This document shows, piece after piece, positions 13,801 through 24,374 of a DNA stretch of 64,000 nt. Below the pieces are notes generated by a model that did no database searches, was not told where the DNA came from, and saw nothing but the letters and a program-made list of their open reading frames with translations. The position numbers and the translations under genes were made by a program. Each line of letters starts with the position of its first letter. Position 1 is the stretch's first letter. Source of the DNA: Trichoplax adhaerens. Lineage: Eukaryota; Placozoa; Uniplacotomia; Trichoplacea; Trichoplacidae. Location of the stretch: positions 641,185 to 705,184 of the forward strand of contig NW_002060968.1 in assembly GCF_000150275.1 (NCBI RefSeq), in the 5' to 3' direction.

Positions 13801-15790
13801 AAAATAATAGCTTATTTAATGCAAGTGCTAAGAATAAACAGTTATAATCATGCATTTTATGTTATCAATTCACAATCACTTTACGTATACAAAATTATAG
13901 TTTGCTTGTATGCTGGTGATAGAAACGAAGGTTAAGCAATATAACTGTAGCCATCGGATGAGAATGTTAACTCAATTTATCTTTTTATCGTTTGCACTAT
14001 TTTGTACTAAAACGCTAGCAGGTATAAATTGTATCAATTAGTATGTTGTAATTATTTGAAATCAATATTGATATTTAGGGGATACCAATTATGATATTAT
14101 TGAATAGTTCATGAAGCTTTAAAAGTAGATACTGCTACAGTAAAATTGATCTTACTAACGTTGTTCAACCTTCAAATCACACAAAGAAATAATAGCAAAG
14201 AATTCTACTACTAAATGTCAATCAATTTGAAATTCTACTAGACAATATGGCAAGCTCTGTTAAAAAGCCCTTTCGTAGGCGACAAAAATAAAAGATTTTT
14301 GGTCTAAAAGAAGCAGAAGATACTATATAGAATATAAACAGTGGAAAAAGATTGTCATATTTACAGTACTTAAATCTATAGAACTAAAAATGCGAACAAA
14401 TTTTTATAATTTTTATTTTCTTTTGCGAAGATTATCTCAACGCAAATGAGCTATTAAATACATCAACGATCTATTTCTTTCATTATTAAATATTATAGAA
14501 TTATTAGTATTCAATTTACAAGCACATGCCTAATTTTTTTCTGCAGTATATCTTGACATCAGTAATATTTCTAATAGCTTCACTACAAATGAAAGCAAAG
14601 AATCTAATATAATACAAGATAGCTTCAGAACATTTATAAAGCGGAAGCTAATGCCAATATAACATAGCCATTCATAAAACTTCGTTGTATAAATTTAATT
14701 TCATGTTTATTGAAAGATATCACTGCTGCTTTGATCCCATAGATTGCGTCTATTTATTGTATAGCATACGCGACCAAAATTAATTCATCTTAAAAGACAT
14801 AGATACGGAGAATGATTATATGCACATACTTATATAATTATCTGTCCAATCGCTACATTATTTGCATAGTCCAGTTAGCAAATGAACAAACAAATAAATT
14901 TTGAAATTTCAAATTTGTATTTGATATAGGACCAACTGATCACATTTAAAAACTCCTGATCTAACACCCATATTTGAAAAGGAATAATTTACACACTCCT
15001 CTCAAATTATGTAGCTAGCTCGCTACCCAGGATTACAATCTTATTTTGTCAGCTTTCGATTGTACCCATAATTTGCAATTAAACCTGAAGCATAACCTGC
15101 ATACTTGTATAAGCAACGTAGAAACGGCATACATGTGATACACATTCAATCTATAGAATTATTATTTTGAAGATAGTACCTTAAACTAAATTAGGAGGTA
15201 AAAATGCTCAAGTTAAAGTTGAAAATTTGTCGACACTAATCAAAGGAGACATTAAAAAAACAATAATTTATTCTAATAAACACTTTATTGATTACAAGTG
15301 CAACTAATTACCAGTTTAAAGAGTACGTAGTAATAAGTCAAATTGAGAAGGGCTATCGTTCATTTAGATTTTATCGAATGACAATACTGACATTGAGAAT
15401 GCAAGATATGATTACTTAGCATTGTATATTTTTAATATATAGTAGAAGCCTATTTCGATTTTCATTAGGTATTTAATAAACATCTTAAAGTAAATCGACA
15501 TATTCTAACATACAGTAGTTTTATGATCTAACATTGAAATTAGTTTATTGATAGCAGTAACTATTAGCTGTCAGTTCGAGAATATAAGTTTTAGGCGATT
15601 AAATAAGATTCTATAAATCAATGCTTTAAATACTTCACGCATCATTTTATATATGGTTATAATATATTTAACAGCAACAGAAATTGGATTCGTAAAGCAT
15701 AAATGGAAATTAAAGTGTTCGACGATTGTTCCCTAAAAGATTTGTAATAGCGAAGCTTTTTTATAAGACGCAATCACTGTAGTTGCTTTA
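10860..15790. other. Intergenic region between GPCR 1 and GPCR 2
   Basis: About 4.9 kb of AT-rich DNA with no reading frame over 60 codons and no recognisable motif. A short TA run occurs near 12838-12848. I see no further GPCR fragments here. Confidence 0.6.
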
Positions 15791-15801
15791 AATATAATTG
15801 A

Positions 15802-16854
15802 TTATAACGATGGAATCTTGCAATTTTTTGTTGATTCACATTTTCTACTTTGATGTGTGACAGAATAATTCGATAAATGGACTTTGAAGTTCCTAAATAC
15901 TGCTTTAATTTCCTTTTTAAAGCTTGCACTGGCGTAGCAATATAATATTGGATTAAATATGGTCGGTATTAGCACTAAAATAGTACTTGATTGGAAGAAA
16001 ATCCAAAATATTGTCGGTAATTTAACAAGAATAGATTGATCATAAGCTTTTTGCAATGAAATCCAAATGTATAAGGCACCGGATGGAATTGAAGAAAAGG
16101 CTACTAATAGTGTAACAATCAGTAAAATTGCAATACTCTTCGCTTTACTTTGCTCCGCTTTCTTGATCTTTAATTTATATTCTGACTCATCTACAGGAAT
16201 ATTTTTTCGGCATAAAATAACAATGATAATCAAATAGCTAACTCCGATAATTGATATTGGTATAACAAATACGATCACTCCAAACATTATCAATGTAATG
16301 GAAAACGATACACTACCCATTACACTAAAAGTTCCAGTGCAATCCATGAATCCAATTTCAACATATTCCAGAGAAATAATGAAACTCATAGCAGCAATAA
16401 GAGCAGTTATCCATATAAAAATGAAAATGAAGGACATTCGCTTTTGATTATAGCTTAATCTTAATGGATTGACAACTGCACGACATCTTTCTATACTAAT
16501 AGCGGCCAATGTTGACATTGAATTACTGAAAACAGTTACTCCGATAAAAGTTATAACATTACATATACCATTAGTTAATGAAAGCGAAATATTGAAAGAC
16601 TTTGATGATGATGAGGAAGTAATAGCAGGAAAAACAAATTTCAATACAATTACAACGGAATGAACCATGTCCGACAATGCTAAATTAGCAATAAGGCAAT
16701 TTAATGGTTGCTGAGATCTTTTCTTTTTAAAAATGACAACAAATATGAACGCGTTCGAAATGAATCCAATCACGCTAAAGAGTGTAACGCCGATGTAAGT
16801 ATAAATATTGTAAAAATTATTTATGGTGCTATTTCGATAAGAAAAATTACCCAT
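15802..16854 (-). CDS. Class A (rhodopsin-type) G protein-coupled receptor 2
   Basis: Intronless, 350 residues, seven membrane segments. N34, D62, C98, ERC at 122-124 (a DRY variant lacking the tyrosine), W148, C172 (DCTG), P257 and NPILY at 301-305 fall at exactly the same residue numbers as in the receptor at 9795-10832. The two are therefore paralogs with no net length change up to TM7. The loop motif CRKNIP...ESEYK is also shared. TM6 reads IPSGALYIW and lacks the usual cysteine-tryptophan toggle. The outer loop before TM3 has a serine run (about residues 80-84). The start ATG is the first in frame. It is expected at the plasma membrane; ligand unknown. Confidence 0.93.
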   Translation of the reverse strand: MGNFSYRNSTINNFYNIYTYIGVTLFSVIGFISNAFIFVVIFKKKRSQQPLNCLIANLALSDMVHSVVIVLKFVFPAITSSSSSKSFNISLSLTNGICNVITFIGVTVFSNSMSTLAAISIERCRAVVNPLRLSYNQKRMSFIFIFIWITALIAAMSFIISLEYVEIGFMDCTGTFSVMGSVSFSITLIMFGVIVFVIPISIIGVSYLIIIVILCRKNIPVDESEYKLKIKKAEQSKAKSIAILLIVTLLVAFSSIPSGALYIWISLQKAYDQSILVKLPTIFWIFFQSSTILVLIPTIFNPILYCYASASFKKEIKAVFRNFKVHLSNYSVTHQSRKCESTKNCKIPSL

Positions 16855-16899
16855 ATTGTATTTAATGAATTTCTACTAGAAAATTACGAATGCTTATCC

Positions 16900-19050
16900 T
16901 AAAATTTTCAGATTTCTCTATTCTTGAATGCAACCTAAAATATGATTACATTACCCCTTAGCATCGAAAGTTTTGTTATACGAGTATGTCTATTTTTATA
17001 AACGCATTTAACTTCTATTAAATAATTAAGAATTTAATTTAGCCTTATTGTACGATAGTACCGCTACTATATAATAATGTCAGCTGATCTCGTAATTGGT
17101 ACAACCTCTTTATGAATATGGCTTAGATGAATCCGCTTATTCATTTATAGTGCCACGTTAATATTAAGATTTCTTCAGTATTAACTAGTTAAATAATACT
17201 CTAGTTAGAAGTAGTATTGCTATGGGACAAGATAGTGTTTTGCAAATTCTAGCAAATTGACCAAATCGAATCGAAGTGAAGTAAGAAAGATCTTACATCA
17301 TTACTCGAATTTAAAAAATGTCGCTTTAAGCCAACAATTTTTTTAATTATTACTTCTTACGAGCATTTGAGAAATATGATGCAAAGAAAATATATGATCA
17401 ACTATTGAGCTAGCTGCTATTAGAGTCACACAAATGTATTTCATCTATTTAAGTATACTTCTCGTATTGCTAGACCCTAAATGCTTTCTAGCCAAGTAAA
17501 TGCATCAGTCACGATGGTTATCCTTCCTATAGAAACAGCTGTGTTTATTTAGATCGTAATAAAAAATTCTTTCCCATTTTATCTAGATTTCTTATTTACG
17601 ACTCTGCAAGTTTGCTATATCATATGAAAAGTTCTGAATCAAATTATTGCTTACTTCTATTCAAATTTCTGACTGAAAATTAATGAAACCTATTAACTGA
17701 GACAATTATATGATTTTATTCCATTCTTCTTAATTCAACTTATAACCATAAACTACCGGTGATAATTAGTGATGTAACTAATTAAGGAACGAATACGCCG
17801 TCTGCAAGAATTTTATTTTCTTCAGCTGAGTCTTAAAATTAGATTTGATTAAAAATAAAGGGCTTAAAATAATGGTCAAATAGTGTAAAGTACTATATTG
17901 AAATATAATTATAGTATGCTAAGGCGTATATTGTCTATAGTAGTCAACAAAATTATGGTTACTACTAATTATCATGATGTGATATTGTGTAAATTTTACA
18001 TTTACATCTTTTCAATCGCTGTGATTAATTAATTGTTAGGGATGCATGATTTCAGCTTCTTTTCTTTTCGCTTTTTTTATTGCCAGGTTTTAGTCAAACA
18101 ATAATTAAAACACTAGATCGGAATAGTAAAAAATACTCACCCGTCGGGGAATATAACTTTGTTATAGTAATAATTGGCATGATTATTTGAAATCAAACGA
18201 TAAAAATATTACTTTCATTAATCGGATTTCTTTAAGTAAACCAAATGCATTTGAGCAGTTATATAAATAAAACTGTGAAGGATAGAATTTTATTTCGAAA
18301 ACTTACATAGTTAACAATTTTCTACTTAAAAAGATGTATAAATTTGGCCCATAATGATACTTGACTATCCATTCGTGAATTAATTTTTGTCTCTGCATTC
18401 TATACAGAATTTGTTTATTTGCCTTGAGAAAATAGAAACTATGCACTTAATGTTAAAATATGAGAACCATATTAAAGTAATTTCCTGCAGAAAGTTCGTT
18501 TTAGATGATATCCAACAAAGATTATTACAAATTATCATGATGAAGTATACGATAGCCGCTAAAGATCATATAAGAAATGATATATAACTATCCAGTTCTT
18601 GCAACTTAATTCATGAAGAACGCCTCAAGATATACAGCAACATCGATAATTATAAATTTCCCAAAAATTCATTAATACACCATATTTCTAGAATCTTCCA
18701 TGATTAGTCGACAAGCTCTTATAAATCAAGTAGCTGTACTAAATATTGCTGATAAAATGTGTTAAGAAACATTCAAGACAGTAAATTTCCAATCATTTCA
18801 ATTTATTTGTCAAGATTCATAAATGGAAAAATTTAAGATATTAGCTGGATCTTATATTATAAGTAAAAATTAATCTTATATAGCTAATGTTGTTGCAGTG
18901 ATCGCAATATTAGCTATCAGGAATATTGCTAGGACATACTAAACTATAGATATAAGATCTTGAACTGGAAAATACTATGCTCCTTAGCTCATGTACAACT
19001 ACAGGAATCGAAATTTTTGCCTTTGGCGATAAAAATAATAAGACAATCAA
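16900..19050. other. Intergenic region between GPCR 2 and GPCR 3
   Basis: About 2.1 kb, AT-rich, without recognisable genes. The frame at 18387-18587 has no ATG start and no family similarity that I can see. Confidence 0.55.
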
Positions 19051-19057
19051 AGAGCCG

Positions 19058-20093
19058 TTAATGAGTAGATGATGTACTCTTCTTGTTCGATAACCGCATT
19101 TTTGGTCGATATGAAATGATACCCATGCTAGCTAATAACCTTCTGATTTCTTCCTTCAAAGCTGAACTTGCAAAATTGTACAGTATAGGATTGAAGACGC
19201 ATGGTTGGATCATAATTAGTGAGGACATTTCAGAAAAAGCCCAAAATCCTGACGGATAGGATAAATAAAAGCGTGGGTCGATTACTTTACGATAAGCCAT
19301 GAATGCATATAGAATAATAAATGGGCCAGTAGATATAGTGGATAGGATAGTACTTGACAGTAAAGCAGTTATACTAAATTTTTTCTTTTGTATCATTTTC
19401 CTAATTTTCCTTTTATAGGATAATTCATAAAGAGGGATTTTCCTCACGTAAAGTTTGGCAATAATCATGGTGTAACAGATAGCAATGACAAGCAGTGGAA
19501 TAACACAGCTGATGATAGCGAATATTATGGTGCAGATCGCACTGGTGAAACGAAAATCTTTGGAATATATTCCAGTGCAATCTATAATTTTATTTTCCTC
19601 AAAATTGATTGCAAAAGCGATTAAAAACGATCCCCCAATTGAAATTGACCAAGAAGAAAGTAAAATAACAGTTGTTTTCCGCCTACCATAAGGCGACTTA
19701 AAAGGATGCTGTACTGTATGGCATCGTTCCATTCCAATAAAGGCCAGCGAAAGTAATGAATTGGATATTGATGTAGCAGCAAAAAAGTTCGTAATCCGAC
19801 ATATAATATTCACCGATACCACCGTTGGGCCATGAAATGCATGAGGATAGGTTGAGATTGCGATAGGAATGGGTATATTTAAGACAAATGATCAAGCTAT
19901 GGGCCATGTCGGATAGAGCAACATTGGCAATCAAGCGATTAAGAGGTTGCTGAAGAAACTGCTTGGTAAAAATTACCAAGCATACCGTAAGGTTAAATAA
20001 AATACCTAACGAGCAAAGAAAATATACGGCGATTGAATAAGGTAATTGATACCAAACATGTAAGGTGTAATTTGGATTACTTCCATTAAACAT
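19058..20093 (-). pseudogene. Class A GPCR 3, frameshifted in the TM2-TM3 loop
   Basis: Third member of the GPCR set. The first frame, from the ATG at 20093, has N34 in TM1 and VALSD with D62 in TM2, aligned residue for residue with the other two, and runs to LKYT. The receptor then continues in another frame (YPHAF... , TM3, MERC for DRY, DCTG, TM4-TM7, NPILYN) to the stop at 19058. The shift lies in a 22-base segment at about 19853-19874 that is bordered by ACC on both sides in the coding sense and contains a near-copy of the adjacent bases. Without it, KYT would be followed directly by YP, as in the intact paralogs. Either this allele is broken, or the assembly carries an error, or a tiny intron is removed; the segment has no good splice borders. 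Downstream residues look well preserved, so any inactivation would be recent. Confidence 0.82.
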
Positions 20094-20099
20094 GGCTTT

Positions 20100-21270
20100 A
20101 ATTTTTATTTGATAGGTAAGTAAACTGAACTTTAGAATCGTATTGTGTAAAGAACTAAATACTGTAAATGTATTTCAGTACCATTTGGTTGGAGAATTAT
20201 TGAATTGCTTAGCATTAAATTTTATATAATGATCCTATCAAATGTCTGCTTTTAACTTAATCAAGCCCCTTCAATGTATTCATTGAGCAAGTTTCCAAGG
20301 CAAATAATTTATTTGTGTGGACAGAAACAGATACTCGACTGCCGTCAAAAGATTTGTTTCCTTGATAGAAAATTGATAACATTAAATACATTATTTTATT
20401 ATCAACGTTTGGAAGACAATTAATTCCAGTAATTTAATAAAGCCTTATGATATATGATAGAGTCATTTCAATAAAAGAATATATTGTATTCAATTTATAA
20501 AATTAGGTAATAAAGTCCTTTGATACATTCATGAACTTTCTAGATCTTCTCATAATATCATTTTTTGTATTGTTACATAATATAAGATGTTCAGTTATTC
20601 TATTTACAATAGCACCAATCAAGTAAAGATACAAGAATAATAATTGACAGCATTGAATACATGGTTCCAATAAAATTGGATGCTCATAACCAAAAAATGA
20701 AGAATAGAATTAGAAATTTTAAGTATCTTTAAGAGAGAACTATAAGTATTGTCTATCTCAGCAATAAATTAGCCGCCTAACGTTTGGATGCGGTATTTCA
20801 TAGAAAATGGTGTTCATAATTACAGTTAAATGAGTTTAAGGACATTTAAGTTTAAGGAATTCAATATTTGCGGTCCTGGTGGAGAATATCTATAGATGTT
20901 AAAGTAGGCTACTTAAGACAAATGCCATCAATTTACTTATTCAAAGAGGTTTTGCGTTAGCTAAGGGTAAATACGAAGTTTTGTTTGATGAAGAAAATCA
21001 AGTCGTCGATTTTAGCTAGTGCTATTTTATACATCATATAACGTATATACGTTTGCAAGTGTGCAGACGCGATAAAGTATTTTATACCTTCATAGCTGAA
21101 AACATTTTATAAATGTCTTGTTGTTACGGGGCCATGCTCCGAAATATTAACTGCTATGTTAATTAAAATATCTCACTTAAAATTATTGTTTGCTCCAGTA
21201 GCTTATTAGATATTAATGTTTATTAATAAGTACTTGTTATTGCCAAGGTATCAGAAAGTTCTATATTGTT
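20100..21270. other. Intergenic region upstream of GPCR 3
   Basis: About 1.2 kb of AT-rich sequence. It should hold the promoter of the minus-strand GPCR 3, but no specific element could be identified. Confidence 0.5.
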
Positions 21271-21699
21271 GACAGTCGGAGCTAACATGCTTAGTCAGTA
21301 AACGTTAATTAATAACACCTTAAGTGTAAGGTGCAATTACTTTGTAGAGCCTTGAAGCTCTAGTTGCTATACTAGGATATGTATACTGTACAGTGTAAGT
21401 CGCTATGTCAAGAATATTCACAAGTGCACCATCGGCGTTGGCCGAGACTATAAAAAGCGGAGCACTAGCTTAGCTGCTCAGTTCCAGTTAGTCACTGCAG
21501 GATCTTTTGACTGTTATTGCTAAGAATTTTTTTTACGTTTTTCTTTAAAACATTTTACGGCAAGATTAACGACAATAAAGTGAAGTATTTAAACCTTTTA
21601 CTCATTAGTAATTTATTTGTGTAACTGAGAGTTAGTTACACCTGCGATAGGTCCATAAGTTATTTGGGTACACGAGAACTAGTGAAGATAGTGTTTAAG

Positions 21700-21878
21700 A
21701 CCCTTTTTCTGGTTACAAAGGAGATTTGTAACTGCGGGTAGTTCAGCAAAGTAAGAGAGTCCTTTCTTGTTGGAGGCCCTCAGCTAATCAATTACGTTGT
21801 ATCTTCGTAAACGAGGTTTTGTTTAATAAATCTAAAATTTTCTAAAGTATTGAAGATTCTTGATCTATCAACCTCACA
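21700..21878 (-). mobile_element. Diverged LTR copy 3 (5' part recognisable)
   Basis: Read on the minus strand from 21878, the sequence starts TGTGAGGTTGATAG and follows LTR copies 1 and 2 through GATTCTTGAT..., CAAAACCTC, GAAGATACAACGTAAT and GATTAGCTGAG for roughly 160 bases. It then diverges. The inner part must belong to another subfamily or has been replaced. The far end (plus-strand side below 21700) could not be fixed, and no target duplication was found. Confidence 0.65.
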
Positions 21879-21880
21879 AT

Positions 21881-22570
21881 GAATAAAAGGGTTTAATAAC
21901 TATGTTGCACATCCTGAAGCAATTAATATCATTCTCTGGTAAAGAATTTGAAGTATCGAGTCTCGAGATTTCGTAGTTAATATTATTTACATAAATGTGG
22001 GCAGCTTGTAAGCGAGCTTCGAATGAATTTATAAAGCAAAGTTTAAGGCTTAATAACTATGTTGCATATCCTCAGGCGATCACTATCATTCTCTATAAAC
22101 TGCTGGTAACGTTTACACATATACAAACAATTCGTATACAAGTTTCCCATGAATTAAGAAAGTACTGTAATTGTTATCGAAGATTAATTAAGCTCTAACA
22201 AAGAAAGCGCGAGCAAGATTGGGCTGAATAAAAAGATTTAAGAACTTTATTGCATATCCAGAAACGATTGGTATCTTTCTCTAGTGAGCAGTTTGAAGCA
22301 TTAAGTCTCTGGATTTCATAGCTCATAATATTTACATAAATACGGGCAGTTTGTTAGCGAATTTTGTGCAAATTAACAAAGTAAGGTTGAAGGTCTACTA
22401 AGTACCGGCATGTTGCACATCCTGAAATAATCGCTGTTATTTTCTATAAATTGCCGGCAATACGAATCTATAAATATGTAAACAGTTGGTTAGCAAGTTT
22501 CGCATGAATTAAGAAAGTAATTGCTAAGATGATTACTTAAGCTTTACCAAAGGAAACACGAGCATGATTT
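21881..22570. repeat. Dimeric tandem repeat, two copies of a ~345-base unit
   Basis: Four related blocks start near 21881, 22041, 22226 and 22384, each carrying versions of TGTTGCACATCCTGAA followed by TATCATTCTCT. Blocks 1 and 3 resemble each other most (about 160 bases, containing ATTTACATAAAT and GGGCAG). Blocks 2 and 4 pair likewise (about 185 bases, containing CATGAATTAAGAAAGTA). The pattern is A-B-A'-B', so a dimer was duplicated as a ~345-base unit. It abuts the end of LTR copy 3. Confidence 0.7.
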
Positions 22571-22609
22571 GGAAGTAGTGATGACAAAGAAGTAGAATAT
22601 ACAATTTAA

Positions 22610-24300
22610 ATGGATGGTCTTTATTCCTCGGTCATCAAATCTAATACAGCAAGGGTTACGATAGGAAATACCACGTACTACAGATTATTCCTATCGAGAA
22701 AGATGGCAGTAAATAAAAGGTTACAGTATTTATTGTGGCGGGCGGATCATAGTGAAGAAAAATCTAAGCTTAAAATTAATCGTAGCAAACATAAAACTTT
22801 GTATGATAATGTATACTAAGAAATATGCATACACGAGTGCGATGGACAGCAAGTAATTAAGCCTATTCGGCTTATTTAATTCCATGTGAATAAACATTTA
22901 AAGTAGCTCCTTTGACTGTATAACGGTAAGTATCCAAATTTCTACTAGGCGTTGAAGAAGGTATCTTAAGCTATTTGTATTACGTCTCATTTTTGAAATA
23001 TAAAGAATGATAAGTGGACCATAGGAGAAATTGTTCACTACTTAAAGTATTTTAACGTATTCTCTATGAAAAACCAATCTTGCTTGTCAATGGCTTCCTT
23101 AGAGAACCAAAGGCAATCTTATTATCTAACAGCTCCTGTTTCGTAACTTAAAACGTTCGGATACTTTAAACGAGTAGTCTCCATTGAAGTGTTGTTTTTA
23201 ACTCATATCTTATACATCAATTGAAATTCATTTGCCCTTACGGCGTTTATTCCACAGTCATACCGTATGATTGAAATCATGAGTAGTGTAATATCAACGA
23301 CCGATCGTTAACCTGCAATTAAGCTTTCCTATTGCATATAAAGCTATCCGGTCTGTTTATTTGTCTTCGCTAATTACAAATTTTACAACATCAATGCAGT
23401 TAATTGCCATTGATCCTGGCCATAGCAACAATACGCTGAATAGACATGGAACAAAGTGGAAAAAGGAGTAAAATAGCATCCATTTTATCATCTCACAATA
23501 GGCACTACAAGGAGATAACTGCCAAGAAGCAACCGGTTGATTACAAAGAATTCATAGAATTCTTAAGGGAAATACACCATTAACATTATAATGATATTTT
23601 ATCCATAATTTCATGTACGCCTTCTGAACTTGTGGTACAAATCTCTAGAGGCCATATTTAATAAAACTTTTCAATTATCCAATATGGACGTATTAAAAAA
23701 ATGAAATCTGCCACGTATTTACTCTTCACAAACTAGTCAACTCTTCTGCTTTCGGCTATCCAATAGCCCAAAAGAATAGCCTAACATTGAATGCGTTATT
23801 TTTATGGATTCAGGGATATCGTAATGGCATTCGATGGCTCTTTGGGTAATCCACAGGGAATAAAATCTTACACACCCTGGTCATAAGTTAGGCCGTTACA
23901 ATTTAACGAATCAATAAGTTTTCAAATTATTCGAGAAGGATGGTAATGAAAACTTGGCGTTGAGAGTCAAAGTAGCAATTAAAACGCATATCGCTATAAA
24001 CTCTTAGCCTGTTTTAAAGTTTTAAGCCTAGATGGTCAATCAATTTACAAGTTTGAAGTGTTTACGGATGTTAAAATTCCTTAAGATCGACAACAAAATC
24101 GCCACCGTCGGTAGCCTTAAGCAATATCAAGACATTATTTAATATGAAACGTAAGGGAAATCGCTATGAAATATAAAATAATTTGTAGCAATTGAAAGGT
24201 TTTAGGAATGGAATGATTTACTGTAATTGATAAAATCCAATTTATCGTAGTGTCAACTCTTGTATTGCAAATTAGTGCTCGATAGAACCGATAGACATTA
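22610..24300 (+). other. Degenerate region with possible decayed protein fragments
   Basis: A 69-codon ATG frame at 22610-22819 has no recognisable family. Further on, 23404-23460 reads IAIDPGHSN..., then a shifted frame at about 23482-23580 reads LSSHNRHYKEI...DYKEFIEFLREIHH. Stops and frame changes interrupt everything. The IDPG pattern resembles the first RuvC-type motif of TnpB/Fanzor-like nucleases, but the match is weak and no later motif was found. I treat the stretch as decayed coding or mobile DNA of unknown origin. Confidence 0.3.
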
Positions 24301-24374
24301 CTCTGTACAAGATGTATTTTGCTATCGTATAAATAAATAAAATCTAAAACTAGTTGTTAAACCAATTTTCCCAG

